Below the pieces are notes generated by a model, which worked only from the letters and a program-made list of their open reading frames with translations, ran no database searches and was not told the DNA's origin. From Gordonia asplenii (GTDB lineage: Bacteria; Actinomycetota; Actinomycetes; Mycobacteriales; Mycobacteriaceae), in the NCBI RefSeq assembly GCF_012933505.1, contig NZ_JABBNB010000001.1:1-64000 (forward strand): 64,000 nucleotides of DNA. The letters are read 5' to 3'. Both the position numbers and the translations under genes were made by a program. Below, one piece after another: positions 18,869 to 28,774 of this stretch (positions within the stretch are counted from its first letter, which is position 1; each line of letters opens with the position of its first letter).

Positions 18869-21400
18869 TCAGGACTGTCGAAAGGCGGGCGTACCGATCA
18901 GCACGGGCACCTTGCGACCGTTCTTCTCGCCGAATTCGACGGTGGGGTCGGGTGCTCCGGGGGCGTTGACGAAGGACACGAACCGGGACAGCTTCTCGGG
19001 GTCGTCGAGCACCCCCTTCCACTCACACGAGTAGCCCTCGACGTGGCGCGCCATGCTCGCCTCGAAGTCGTCGGCGAGGCCCAGACTGTCCTCTACGACA
19101 ACGGCTTTCAGGTGGTCGAGCCCGCCGTCGAGGCTGTCCAGCCAGGGCGCGGTGCGCTGCAGGCGGTCTGCGGTTCGGATGTAATACATCAGGAATCGGT
19201 CGATGTAGCGGACGAGGGTCGCACCGTCGAGGTCCGACGCCAGCAGCTGAGCGTGCTTCGGCGTCATGCCGCCGTTGCCCGCGACGTAGAGATTCCAGCC
19301 CTTCTCGGTCGCGATCACGCCGACGTCCTTGCCGCGTGCCTCGGCGCATTCGCGCGCGCAGCCCGACACCCCCATCTTGATCTTGTGCGGGGAGCGCAAA
19401 CCGCGGTAGCGCAGCTCCAGGTCGATAGCCATCTGTACGGAATCCTGCTGGCCGTACCGGCACCAGTCGGTACCCACGCAGCTCTTCACAGTCCGCAACG
19501 ACTTTCCGTACGCCTGCCCGGACTCCATGCCGCCGTCGACGAGCCGTCGCCAGATCTCCGGCAACTGGTCGACGGTGGCGCCGAACATGTCGATGCGCTG
19601 ACCGCCGGTGATCTTGGTGTACAAACCGAAGTCGCGGGCGATCTCGCCGATGAGGATGAGGTGCTCGGGCGTGATGTCGCCGCCGGGGACGCGTGGCACC
19701 ACCGAGTAGGTGCCGTTGCGCTGAATATTTGCCAGGAAGTGATCGTTGCTGTCCTGCAACGACGCCTGCTCGCCGTCGAGGATGTGCTCGGAACTCGTCG
19801 ACGCCAGGATCGATGCGACGGTCGGTTTGCACAGGTCGCAGCCGGTGCCGGTGCCGAAGCGCTCGATGAGCCCGCTGAACGTGCGAATTCCGCTGGCCTG
19901 CACGAGTTCGAACAACTCGGCGCGGGATTGACCGAAGTGCTCGCACAACGACTTCGACACTTCGACGCCTTCGGCCGCCAGCAGCTGCGAGAGCAGCGGA
20001 ACACACGACCCGCACGACGTTCCCGCGTTGGTGCATCCCTTCAGCGCGGCGACGTCGCACGCGCCGTCGGCGATGGCGGCGCACAGCGTGCCCTTGGAGA
20101 CGTCGTTGCAGGAGCAGACCTGCGCCTCGTCGGGCAGTGCACCGACGCCGAGGGCGGGCGCGTCGGAGCTGGCCGGGGAGATCAGGCTGACCGGGTCACC
20201 GGGCACCGTCGACCCGACGAGGGGACGCAGGATGCCGTAGGCGCTCGCGTCCCCGACCAGCACGCCGCCCAGCAGAGTCGAAGCATCGTCGGACAGAACT
20301 AGTTTCGCGTAGGTCCCGTTGATGGGGTCGCTCACGACGACGTCGAGCGCTCCCGGCGTCGTTCCCAATGCGTCGCCGAAGCTGGCGACGTCGACGCCGA
20401 GCAGTTTGAGCTTGGTGGACATGTCCGCGCCGGGGAAGACGGCCTCGCCGCCGAGCAGCCGGTCGACGACGACCTCGGCGGTGGCGTAGCCCGGACCGAC
20501 GAGCCCGTAGCAGCGCCCCTGCACGGCCGCGACCTCACCGATCGCGTAGATGTCGGGATCCGATGTGCGGCAAGACATGTCGGTGAGCACGCCGCCTCGC
20601 TCGGCCAACTCGATGCCCGCTGTGCGCGCGAGTTCGTCGCGCGGCCGGACGCCCGCGGAGAAGACCAGCAGCCCGGCGTCGACGACGGTGTCGTCCGCCA
20701 ACGTGACCCGTAGGCCGGCACCGATGCGTTCGATGGAGGTGGTGCCTGAGCTCAACGAGATGTCGATGCCCAGCGCGCCGATCATCCGGGCGAGGTGCTC
20801 GCCTCCGCCGGCGTCGATCTGCTGTGGCATCAGGCGCGGATTGACCTCCACCACATGGGCTTTGAGGCCCAGGCTGCGCAGCGCGTTGGCTGCTTCCAGG
20901 CCCAGCAGGCCACCACCGACGACGACGCCGACCGCGTTCGGATCGGCCGCGAGGGCCCTCTGCGCGTCGGCGCGGATGTCGTCGAGGTCGTCGAGCGTGC
21001 GGTACACGTGGCAGCCTTCGCTGTCGTGGCCGGGCACCGGCGGAACGAAAGCATATGAGCCGGTGGCCAATACGAGTGCGTCATAGTCGAACTGGCGGCC
21101 GTCGGCGGTCATCACGCGATGTCCGGACCGGTCGACATCGGTGACGCGGGCGTCGAGATGGAGTTCGACGTTGTCGTCGCCCACGTAGTCGTTGCCCGGC
21201 AGCGCGAGTTGCGCGCGGTCCCACACCCCGACGTAGGACGACAGGCCGACGCGGTCGTAAGCGCGGTCGGCTTCTTCGGCCAGCACGACGACCCGCCACT
21301 GCGCTGCCTCGTCGCGGGTGCGCAGCGCCTCGATGAAGCGGTGACCGACCATGCCGTGGCCGACGACGACGACCGTGCGTTGCGTGCTCGCTGTACTCAT
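18869..21400 (-). CDS. nirB: Assimilatory nitrite reductase large subunit
   Basis: An 843-residue cytoplasmic NAD(P)H-nitrite reductase that makes ammonium. Order: FAD/NAD domain (VVVVGHGMVGHRFIEAL at 11, GGGLLGLEAANAL near 150); two BFD-like 2Fe-2S segments (CSCNDVSKGTLC...C-x2-C near 420-460, and GTGTGCDLC near 512); sulfite/nitrite reductase half-domains with the siroheme-4Fe-4S ligands CVGTDWC and CARECAE near 640-690. The start 21400 is chosen because the FAD motif follows at the usual distance; the longer frame runs into the promoter. GlnR-like sites lie 45-79 bases upstream. Confidence 0.95.
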   Translation of the reverse strand: MSTASTQRTVVVVGHGMVGHRFIEALRTRDEAAQWRVVVLAEEADRAYDRVGLSSYVGVWDRAQLALPGNDYVGDDNVELHLDARVTDVDRSGHRVMTADGRQFDYDALVLATGSYAFVPPVPGHDSEGCHVYRTLDDLDDIRADAQRALAADPNAVGVVVGGGLLGLEAANALRSLGLKAHVVEVNPRLMPQQIDAGGGEHLARMIGALGIDISLSSGTTSIERIGAGLRVTLADDTVVDAGLLVFSAGVRPRDELARTAGIELAERGGVLTDMSCRTSDPDIYAIGEVAAVQGRCYGLVGPGYATAEVVVDRLLGGEAVFPGADMSTKLKLLGVDVASFGDALGTTPGALDVVVSDPINGTYAKLVLSDDASTLLGGVLVGDASAYGILRPLVGSTVPGDPVSLISPASSDAPALGVGALPDEAQVCSCNDVSKGTLCAAIADGACDVAALKGCTNAGTSCGSCVPLLSQLLAAEGVEVSKSLCEHFGQSRAELFELVQASGIRTFSGLIERFGTGTGCDLCKPTVASILASTSSEHILDGEQASLQDSNDHFLANIQRNGTYSVVPRVPGGDITPEHLILIGEIARDFGLYTKITGGQRIDMFGATVDQLPEIWRRLVDGGMESGQAYGKSLRTVKSCVGTDWCRYGQQDSVQMAIDLELRYRGLRSPHKIKMGVSGCARECAEARGKDVGVIATEKGWNLYVAGNGGMTPKHAQLLASDLDGATLVRYIDRFLMYYIRTADRLQRTAPWLDSLDGGLDHLKAVVVEDSLGLADDFEASMARHVEGYSCEWKGVLDDPEKLSRFVSFVNAPGAPDPTVEFGEKNGRKVPVLIGTPAFRQS

Positions 21401-21444
21401 GGCATTGACGGTAGAAAACGGGTGTTGCGGAGACGTCGCGGTGC

Positions 21445-21479
21445 GTTGCCGCATCGTCACGTAGTTCTCACATGGTGAC
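21445..21479 (-). promoter_or_regulatory. Tandem GlnR-type sites upstream of nirB
   Basis: Read on the minus strand: GTCAC-N6-AGAAC, then TAC, then GTGAC-N6-GCAAC. Both units contain the AC-N9-AC core of mycobacterial GlnR sites and resemble the GTnAC-N6-GnAAC consensus. The site lies 45 bases upstream of nirB, the place for nitrogen-limitation activation. Confidence 0.6.
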
Positions 21480-21499
21480 GGCGAGGTCCGTGAGAGCTC

Positions 21500-23245
21500 T
21501 CAGAGATAGAGTTCGACCAGGTCAGCGCCGTGCGCCCGGGGCGGGATGAGCGCAAAGCCGCGTGCGGAGACCAGTGCGTTGAGGTGGGCCGTCGGCATCG
21601 AATGTGGCGCGCGCCACAGGCCGTGACCAGTGGGTGTGACCGGTGCCATCCGCCAACCGTCGGGCCGCGCCAGAGCATCGAGATCCTCGACGCCGCCCAG
21701 CACCCCGGGGCGCGGTTGGACGGCCAGCAAGGTGTCGGTGATCACCGGGATGAGCAGCGCGATGCCGGCGACGGCGGCGAGCGGATTGCCGCCGAGTCCG
21801 ACGATCACCGGCCCGCCGGACACCGCCGCGACGACCAGCGAGCCGCCCGGGCGCATGTCGATACCGTCGACGAGAATCCGTGCACCGACGTCGTCGAGTG
21901 CATCCCGCAGATGGTCGGCGACGCCGCGCCCGGTGGCCCCGATCAGCACGACGACGTCGGCGTCGGGAGCGCCAAGCGCGGCGACGAACGCTTCGCGACG
22001 ATCGCCGAGATGTTCGCCGTGGGCGACGTGAGCACCGTTGCGCCGCACCAGATTGCCGACCGCGTCCGACGCCGTGTCCACTATCGTTCCGGCCCGTGCG
22101 GCGTCGTCGGCGATCTCGTCACCCGTGGAATGCACGACGACGCGCAGTGGACCCCGGACGTCCACTTCTGCGACTCCCGCGGAGCGCGCGACGGAGACCA
22201 CCGCATCGTCGACCCGCGTTCGGGCCGCGATCAATTCGTCGCCGCGGTTCCACTCCGATCCGCGGCGCCGGGTGTCGTCGCGATCGAAGGTGCTTGTCAG
22301 ACAATGAGTCTCGTCGTCGAGGGTGATCTCCTCGTCGCGGATCACCCGGTCGGCGCCGGTCGGGAGCATCGCACCGGTCGCGATGCGGGCCGCGAAGCCG
22401 GTGCGCAGTGCGCTGCGGGCGTGACTCCCGGCCGCGACGGCGTCGCCCGATACCAGCCACGGACCGCCGCCGGCGACCGCGTAGCCGTCCATGGCGGATG
22501 CGTCGAAGCTCGGAAAGGGTTGCGCGGCAACAAGTCCGGTGGCGAGGCCGGCGCCGAGTGCGTCGGCGATCCGGCGTCGGACCACCGGCAACCCGGCCAA
22601 TTCAGCGGACAGCACCGCCGCTGCCTGCGGTGGCGTGAGGCGCACGGGCGCCGCTGCCCGACGTCGGGCCCGGTCGAGATCGGCATCGGTGTCGACGTCG
22701 GCGACGACCTCGTCGGGCAGGACCACGCCGATCGAATCCGTTGGGATCAACGCACGCATCGCGGGTCCGCTTGCGCCGGCGAGTGATTCGCGCAGAGTCG
22801 CCATATCCCACACGCCGACCAAGTACTGCATCTGTCCGGTCGAGTCCAGCGCGAAGGCCGCCGGAGCCGCCGCGCCCCGGCGAGCGCGCGACAAGTCGGC
22901 CAGTGCCGCGGCGGTCAGCGACGGAACGTCGGCGGCGAGGACGGCGACTTCTCCGTCGGTCGCGTGCGGGCAGCCGGTCGACGACCGAAACGCATCCAAC
23001 GCCGCCAGTCCCGCCGCCACCGCGACGGCCGGTCCAGACCCCGCGGGTTCCTCCCGGGTCTGCAGGATCGTCGGATCGAGGTCACGCGGCGGCCCGACGA
23101 CCACGACCCGGGTCGCACCGGACACGGCCTCGAGAGCGACGTCGAGCAGACGCCGCCCGCCCACCCGAAGGGTCGGCTTGTCGATGCCGCCCATGCGGCT
23201 GCCGCGCCCGCCGGCGAGGATGATCGCGAACGTCGGATCGGCCAT
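21500..23245 (-). CDS. MobA-MoeA fusion (Moco guanylyltransferase plus MoeA-like domain)
   Basis: A 581-residue fusion. Residues 1-190 are MobA, which converts Mo-molybdopterin plus GTP to the guanine dinucleotide cofactor: FAIILAGGRGSRMGGIDKPTLRVGG (nucleotide loop), LAADVPSL near 102. From about 205 to the end is a MoeA-like domain: PFPSFDASAMDGYAVAG near 238, IATGAMLPTGADRVI, VVHSTGDEI and VGLGGNPLAAVAG. The GGVS(M/V)G loop present in the stand-alone MoeA is replaced by GATGRGVADHLRD, so catalysis by this half is uncertain. It is 29 bases downstream of the nitrate reductase gene, suggesting dedicated cofactor supply for that enzyme. Confidence 0.9.
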   Translation of the reverse strand: MADPTFAIILAGGRGSRMGGIDKPTLRVGGRRLLDVALEAVSGATRVVVVGPPRDLDPTILQTREEPAGSGPAVAVAAGLAALDAFRSSTGCPHATDGEVAVLAADVPSLTAAALADLSRARRGAAAPAAFALDSTGQMQYLVGVWDMATLRESLAGASGPAMRALIPTDSIGVVLPDEVVADVDTDADLDRARRRAAAPVRLTPPQAAAVLSAELAGLPVVRRRIADALGAGLATGLVAAQPFPSFDASAMDGYAVAGGGPWLVSGDAVAAGSHARSALRTGFAARIATGAMLPTGADRVIRDEEITLDDETHCLTSTFDRDDTRRRGSEWNRGDELIAARTRVDDAVVSVARSAGVAEVDVRGPLRVVVHSTGDEIADDAARAGTIVDTASDAVGNLVRRNGAHVAHGEHLGDRREAFVAALGAPDADVVVLIGATGRGVADHLRDALDDVGARILVDGIDMRPGGSLVVAAVSGGPVIVGLGGNPLAAVAGIALLIPVITDTLLAVQPRPGVLGGVEDLDALARPDGWRMAPVTPTGHGLWRAPHSMPTAHLNALVSARGFALIPPRAHGADLVELYL

Positions 23246-23274
23246 GACCTCACCGTATCTCGCGACCGACAGCG

Positions 23275-26200
23275 TCAGTACACGTCCCGTACGTAGCGCT
23301 TCTCGGCCGACAGCGCCGACACGAACGAATCCGCACTGTGCGGTGCCAGCCGGCCCTGTTGCGCGACGATCTGCCGCAGTGCGTCGTCGACGTCGCGGGC
23401 CATCGCTCCGGCGTCGCCGCACACGTAGAGGTACGCGCCCGCGCGCAGCCACGTCCACAGTTCGGCGGCATGTTCGTGCATGCGGTCCTGGACGTAGATC
23501 TTGCGCTCCTGATCGCGGGAGAAGGCGACGTCGAGGCGGGTGAGCACGCCCTGGTCGCGGAGTTCTTCGAGTTCCTCTCGGTAGTAGAAGTCGGTCGATT
23601 CGTGGCGTTCGCCGAAGAACAGCCAGTTCTTGCCGGTGGCTCCCTGTGCCGCGCGGTCGGCGAGGAACGCTCGGAACGGGGCCACGCCGGTGCCCGGTCC
23701 GATCATGATCGCCGCCGCGTCGGGGTCCTCGGGCGGACGAAAGTACTTGTTGGGCGCGATGAACAGCCGCACCTCGGTGTCGTCGACGATGGTTCGGTCG
23801 GCGAGGAACGTGGAGCACACGCCGTGCCGGATGACGTCGCGGTTGCCGGTGGTCGCGGTGTAGCGGACCGTGGACATGGTGATCTCGACCGATTGCGGAT
23901 CTTCACGCGGCGTCGACGAGATCGAGTACAAGCGCGGCTGAAGGGGTCGCAGTGCCGACACCCAGTCTTGAGCACTCGCCCGAATCGCCCTGCCGCTCAG
24001 GACGTCGGCGCACTGTTTGCCCCACGTCCAGTGCGTGACGCCGGCGTGGTCGGCGAGCACGGCGTCGAGTTCGGTGTCGTCGGGTGCGGTGCGCGCGGCG
24101 ACGAAATGCAGGAAATCCGGTGTGATGCGGGCGATTTCGAGTCGCTCGGTCAACGCTTCGGCGAAGGTGACCGTGTCTCCGCCGGGGAGCGTGACCGGCT
24201 CGATCCCGACCAGATCGGTGTGTTTGAGCCACTCGGCGACGAGCGCCGGGTCATTGCGCGGCCATACGCCGAGAGCATCTCCGGCCGAGTACGTGAGAGT
24301 CTGCGGGGGCAGTGCGAAGGCGACCCGGCGGACTTCTTTGTCGGATCCGTCACCGCTGAGTTTGGTATTGGCGCGAACCGTGGTGGTCAGCGGATTCTTT
24401 CGCGAATACGACGCCGGGACAGCGGCTTTCGGCTCTGGTGCGGCGGAGGGCGCGGGCGTGTCGTTGACGTGTGCGACGACGCGGTCCAGCCAGCCCCGCG
24501 CGGACTCCTCGTAATCGGGCTCGCAGGACACCCGCTCGGTGATGCGATGTGCACCCAAATCATGCAGTCGCGCATCGAGTTTGCGGCCGAAGCCGCAGAA
24601 GTCGGCGTAGCTGGAATCACCGAAGCCGAGCACCGAGTAGCCGAGGCCGGCGAGGTCACCGGCGTCGAGGGCGGTCAGCGTGTCCCACAGTGCGAGACCG
24701 TTGTCGGGGGCGTCTCCGTCGCCGGTGGTACTGGTCAAGAACAGCACGGTGCCCGCCAGGTCGGTCGCGCCGATCTCATCGGCGCAGCGCAGTGTGACGG
24801 TCACGCCCGCCGCGGCGAGGGCGTCGCGGGTGACCTCTGCGAACTCCTCGGTGGTTCCGGTCTGCGAAGCCCATACGACGGTCGCGCTCGTCGCCGTATC
24901 CGCCGCCGAGTCACCCGGCGTCGACGACGTCGCAGAACCGAATGGTTGAGCGCCGGGCAGCGGGACGCGCGCGAACAGTCCGGCCAATACACCGTCGAGC
25001 CAGCCGCGACTGTCCGCGCTGAGTGGGGCGGTCGCGGGCACCGTCGGGACCGCGCCGGACGGCGGCAGGGCGCGTAGTCCGACCAACAGGCCGTCCACGT
25101 AGTGGGCGTCGGCGCCGGCGAACCGGTCCGATGCGCGGATCGCGTCGGTGAGAGCGTCGAGGGTGGCCAAGATGTCGCCTCCGGTGTCGGGAACGGTGAG
25201 GGAGAGTTCAGTCGTCGGAGCTGCGGCGACGGCGTCGACCGGCGCCGGGCGCACCGCCACGGCGCACGCCTTGAACTCCGGTTGCAGCGAGTCGGCGTCG
25301 ACGGCGTCGTTGGTGACCGCGTTGATGGCGAGGTCGGGGCCCTGGGCGTCGTTGAAATGCATCGGCGCGAAACAGGTTCCCGGGCGGATCGCGGTGCTCA
25401 CCGCCGCGGGGAGGTATGCGGTCCCGCGGCGCGAGGTCACCTCGACCCGGTCGCCGTCACCGATGCCGAGCGGCTTCGCGTCGACGGGATGGATCTGCAG
25501 AAACGACGCCGGGTTGAGCTTGTTCAACTTGGCGACCTTGCCGGTCTTGGTCATCGTGTGCCACTGATGTGCCAGGCGCCCGGTGGTCAGGGTCATCGGG
25601 AAGTCGTCGTCGGGCAGTTCCGCACGCGGCAGGTAGGGTCGCGGCAGGAACTGTGCCCGTCGCGTCGGCGTCGGAAAGGCAAGGCGCGCAACGGTTCCGT
25701 CGTCGTCGACGTGCTGTGTCGCGCTGACTCCGTCGTTGAGGTAGCGGATCGGATTACGATCGCCGCCATCGGGTGCCGCCGGCCACTGGACCGGTCCGCG
25801 ACGCAGCCGGGCGTAGTCGACGCCGCGGATGTCCCAGCCTGTCATTGGATTCCAGAAGCGGGTGATCTCGTCGAAAACCTCTGCGGCGGTGGTGAAGTCG
25901 AAGCCGTCGCGAAAGCCCATCGCCTGCGCGACGCGGCAGATGATCGCCCAGTCCGGCAGGGCGTCACCGGGTGCGGCCAGTGCCGGTGCGGTCAGCGTCA
26001 GGTTGCGTTCGGAGTTGATCATCACTCCTTCGCTCTCCGCCCACAGTGCTGCCGGCAACGTGACGTCGGCGTACTCGCCGGTCTCGGTCCCGGTGAAGGC
26101 ATCCTGGACGATCACCAGCTCGGCGTTCTGCAGCGCATCGATCACCGTCTGCCGATTGGCAACGGATGCAACGGGATTAGTACAGATGATCCACGCGGCC

Positions 26201-27378
26201 TTGATCTCGCCCGCGGCCATCCGCTCGAACATGTCGATGGTGCCCGCCCCGGCGTCGGGGCGGATGGTGCCGCTGGGCAGGTGCCACCGGTCTTCGACGA
26301 AGGCGCGGTCGGCCGGGTTGAGGGCCGAGCGTTGCCCGGGCAGACCCGGTCCCATATAGCCCATTTCGCGTCCGCCCATGGCGTTGGGCTGCCCGGTCAG
26401 CGAGAACGGGCCGGACCCGGTGCGGCAGATGGCGCCGGTCGCCAGGTGCAGATTGCACAGGGCGTTGGTCTGCCAGGTGCCGTGCGTGGATTGGTTGAGG
26501 CCCATCGTCCACAGGCTCACCCAGTTCTCGGCGGTGCCGATCAAGTCTGCCGCCGCGGCGATGTCGGCGGCGTCGAGGCCGGTCAACTCGGCCACCTTGT
26601 CGAGCGGGTAGTCGTCGAGCAGCGGCCCCATGGCGTCGAATCCGTCGGTGAACTCGGCGATGAAGTCTGCGTCGACGTTCCCGGCGTCGACGATCAGCTT
26701 CAGCAGCCCGTTGAGCAGGGCGAGGTCGGTGCCGGGTGCGATGGGCAGGTAGAGGTCGGCTTTGGCCGCGGTCGCGGTGCGGCGCGGGTCGACCACGATC
26801 AGTTTCGCGCCCGCTTTGACGCGATCCATCATCCGCAGGAACAGGATGGGGTGGCAATCTGCCATGTTGGCGCCGATGACGAAGAAGACGTCGGCGTGGT
26901 CGAGATCGTCGTAACTGCCGGGCGGGCCGTCTGCGCCCAGGGACTGCTTGTAGCCGGTGCCCGCGCTGGCCATGCACAGCCGTGAATTGGACTCGATCTG
27001 ATTGGTGCCCAGATAGCCCTTGGTCAGTTTGTTCGACAGGTACTGAGCCTCGAGACTCATCTGCCCGGAGACGTAGAGGGCCAGCGCGTCGGGGCCGTGG
27101 TCGTCGAGGATCCGGCGCAGCGCGTTCGCGGCGGTCGCGATGGCGTCGTCGATCGGGGTGGGGACAGGTTCGTCCGCGCGGTCGGTGCGCACCATCGCGT
27201 ACGCCTGCCGGCCGCCCGCGTTGAGCATGTCGGCGGTGGTGGCGCCCTTGGTGCACAGGCGTCCCCGATTGGCCGGGTGACCTGCGGTTCCACTGCTCTT
27301 GGTGACAGTTCCGTCGACGACGCGCAGGTCCATGCCGCAGCCGACGCCGCAGTAGCCGCACACCGTCGAGAAGTCCAT
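23275..27378 (-). CDS. Assimilatory nitrate reductase fused to CysJ-like flavoreductase
   Basis: A 1367-residue bifunctional protein. Residues 1-50 hold a 4Fe-4S motif ([16 protein letters not shown] near 43); about 55-560 is the molybdopterin oxidoreductase domain, and about 590-710 the Moco dinucleotide-binding domain ([16 protein letters not shown]). From about 830 to 975 follows a flavodoxin domain ([16 protein letters not shown]), then FAD-binding (about 990-1220; [11 protein letters not shown]) and NADPH-binding domains ([16 protein letters not shown]-terminal YVRDVY as in CysJ). It can thus take electrons directly from NADPH for nitrate to nitrite, without separate electron-transfer subunits. 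NirB then makes ammonium. This architecture is annotated in related actinobacteria. Confidence 0.94.
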   Translation of the reverse strand: MDFSTVCGYCGVGCGMDLRVVDGTVTKSSGTAGHPANRGRLCTKGATTADMLNAGGRQAYAMVRTDRADEPVPTPIDDAIATAANALRRILDDHGPDALALYVSGQMSLEAQYLSNKLTKGYLGTNQIESNSRLCMASAGTGYKQSLGADGPPGSYDDLDHADVFFVIGANMADCHPILFLRMMDRVKAGAKLIVVDPRRTATAAKADLYLPIAPGTDLALLNGLLKLIVDAGNVDADFIAEFTDGFDAMGPLLDDYPLDKVAELTGLDAADIAAAADLIGTAENWVSLWTMGLNQSTHGTWQTNALCNLHLATGAICRTGSGPFSLTGQPNAMGGREMGYMGPGLPGQRSALNPADRAFVEDRWHLPSGTIRPDAGAGTIDMFERMAAGEIKAAWIICTNPVASVANRQTVIDALQNAELVIVQDAFTGTETGEYADVTLPAALWAESEGVMINSERNLTLTAPALAAPGDALPDWAIICRVAQAMGFRDGFDFTTAAEVFDEITRFWNPMTGWDIRGVDYARLRRGPVQWPAAPDGGDRNPIRYLNDGVSATQHVDDDGTVARLAFPTPTRRAQFLPRPYLPRAELPDDDFPMTLTTGRLAHQWHTMTKTGKVAKLNKLNPASFLQIHPVDAKPLGIGDGDRVEVTSRRGTAYLPAAVSTAIRPGTCFAPMHFNDAQGPDLAINAVTNDAVDADSLQPEFKACAVAVRPAPVDAVAAAPTTELSLTVPDTGGDILATLDALTDAIRASDRFAGADAHYVDGLLVGLRALPPSGAVPTVPATAPLSADSRGWLDGVLAGLFARVPLPGAQPFGSATSSTPGDSAADTATSATVVWASQTGTTEEFAEVTRDALAAAGVTVTLRCADEIGATDLAGTVLFLTSTTGDGDAPDNGLALWDTLTALDAGDLAGLGYSVLGFGDSSYADFCGFGRKLDARLHDLGAHRITERVSCEPDYEESARGWLDRVVAHVNDTPAPSAAPEPKAAVPASYSRKNPLTTTVRANTKLSGDGSDKEVRRVAFALPPQTLTYSAGDALGVWPRNDPALVAEWLKHTDLVGIEPVTLPGGDTVTFAEALTERLEIARITPDFLHFVAARTAPDDTELDAVLADHAGVTHWTWGKQCADVLSGRAIRASAQDWVSALRPLQPRLYSISSTPREDPQSVEITMSTVRYTATTGNRDVIRHGVCSTFLADRTIVDDTEVRLFIAPNKYFRPPEDPDAAAIMIGPGTGVAPFRAFLADRAAQGATGKNWLFFGERHESTDFYYREELEELRDQGVLTRLDVAFSRDQERKIYVQDRMHEHAAELWTWLRAGAYLYVCGDAGAMARDVDDALRQIVAQQGRLAPHSADSFVSALSAEKRYVRDVY

Positions 27379-27517
27379 GGCTCGATCCTGCGTGGGGCGT
27401 GTTTCTCGACGCGCAGTCCGGTGTTACCGGAAGATCAACTCGGTCTCAGGGGACGGCGGAGTAGACCGTGAGAGGTGTAAGCGGGGCCACAATCCGTGCG
27501 GGGTAAGGTGAGAAAGC

Positions 27518-27537
27518 AACCGAGCGCTTGCTCGGTT
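27518..27537. promoter_or_regulatory. TetR-type palindromic operator
   Basis: Perfect 8-base arms AACCGAGC / GCTCGGTT around the spacer GCTT, 37 bases upstream of the thiolase ATG. Palindromes of this shape are typical TetR-family operators for fatty-acid genes in actinobacteria. No TetR gene lies in the window. Confidence 0.7.
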
Positions 27538-27574
27538 ACGGCCATCGGCCAGCCAACGACTTTGAGGAGCAACC

Positions 27575-28708
27575 ATGCGGGATGCCGTAATCGTCGACGC
27601 CGTACGCACACCCATCGGAAAGCGCAACGGCGCTCTGGCCGACGTGCACCCCGGCGACATGACCGCACACGTGCTCACGGCCCTGCAGGCGCGCGTCGGC
27701 TTCGATCCGGCGATCGTCGACGACGTGATCTGGGGGTGCGTGAGCCAGGTCGGCGATCAGTCGGGCAGCGTCGGACGCGTGGGAGTCCTGGCCGCCGGCT
27801 GGCCCGAGTCGGTCCCGTCGACGGTCGTCGACCGGCGCTGCGGATCGGCACAGCAAGCCGTGCATTTCGCCGCGGCAGGTGTCATTGCCGGACAGTACGA
27901 CTACGTGATCGCCGGCGGCGTCGAATCGATGTCACGCGTCCCGATGGGCTCCGCGCGTGCCGGTGGAGCGCCGTATCCCGCGTCGGTTCTCGACCGCTAC
28001 GGCGTCGACGGGTTCAATCAGGGGCTGGGCGCGGAGATGATGGCCCGCAAGTGGGGGATGAGCCGCGCGCAGGTCGACGAGTATTCCGCCCGCTCCCATG
28101 AGCGCACCGCTACGGCGATCGATTCGGGTGCGTTCGACGGGCAACTGGCGCCGTTCGACGGCGGCCTGAGCCAGGACGAAGGCTTGCGGCGCGCGACGAC
28201 CGTCGAGAAGCTCGCCGGCCTGCGCACGGCGTTCGACGACAACGGTGTGATCACCGCGGGCAACTCGTCGCAGATCTCCGACGGTTGCGGCGGATTGCTG
28301 ATCACCACCGGCGAACTCGCCGCCCAGCGGGGGTGGACGCCGATGGCCCGCATCCACACCGCGGTACTCGCCGGCGACGACCCGGTCATCATGCTCAGCG
28401 CGCCGATCGCGGCGACGGCCAAGGCGCTCGAGCGGTCCGGATTGACCGTCGCCGACATCGGGGCCTACGAGGTGAACGAGGCGTTCGCGCCGGTGCCGCT
28501 GGCCTGGCAGGCCGAGACCGGAGCGAGCGACGACGTGCTCAATCCGCTCGGCGGCGCGATCGCCGTCGGACATCCGCTCGGTGCGTCCGGCGCGATCCTG
28601 ATGACGCGCCTGGTGCATCACATGCGGGACAACGGAATTCGCTACGGCTTGCAGACCATGTGTGAGGCGGGCGGCCAGGCGAATGCGACCATTCTGGAAT
28701 TGCTGTAG
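27575..28708 (+). CDS. Acetyl-CoA acyltransferase (thiolase)
   Basis: A 377-residue degradative-type thiolase that cleaves 3-ketoacyl-CoA with CoA. Active-site Cys is in VDRRCGSAQQAVHFAA (about 90), the catalytic His in EVNEAFAPVPLAW, and the second Cys in LQTMCEAGGQANATI near the end; GGAIAVGHPLGASGAI holds the other His. ATG is preceded by GAGGAG at 7 bases. It opens a four-gene operon with a crotonase and two acyl-CoA dehydrogenases, under the TetR-type operator. The chain or ring substrate is not evident. Confidence 0.93.
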   Translation: MRDAVIVDAVRTPIGKRNGALADVHPGDMTAHVLTALQARVGFDPAIVDDVIWGCVSQVGDQSGSVGRVGVLAAGWPESVPSTVVDRRCGSAQQAVHFAAAGVIAGQYDYVIAGGVESMSRVPMGSARAGGAPYPASVLDRYGVDGFNQGLGAEMMARKWGMSRAQVDEYSARSHERTATAIDSGAFDGQLAPFDGGLSQDEGLRRATTVEKLAGLRTAFDDNGVITAGNSSQISDGCGGLLITTGELAAQRGWTPMARIHTAVLAGDDPVIMLSAPIAATAKALERSGLTVADIGAYEVNEAFAPVPLAWQAETGASDDVLNPLGGAIAVGHPLGASGAILMTRLVHHMRDNGIRYGLQTMCEAGGQANATILELL

Positions 28709-28774
28709 CGGCGTGGTCGTGCGGCGGCGGGGGCGCGGCGCGGCCGGTGGCGTCCGGCGGGTAAAGGTATACCT

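Noticed and set aside
18440-20302. 620-codon open frame opposite nirB
   Set aside because: Antisense shadow of a clear nitrite reductase; composition typical of the complementary strand of high-GC genes.
23338-26985. Two long plus-strand frames opposite the nitrate reductase fusion
   Set aside because: Mirror frames of a conserved 1367-residue enzyme; no recognisable motif.
27424-27678. 84-codon minus-strand ORF in the nitrate reductase-thiolase gap
   Set aside because: Overlaps the thiolase 5' end and its operator; no ribosome-binding site or protein-like composition.
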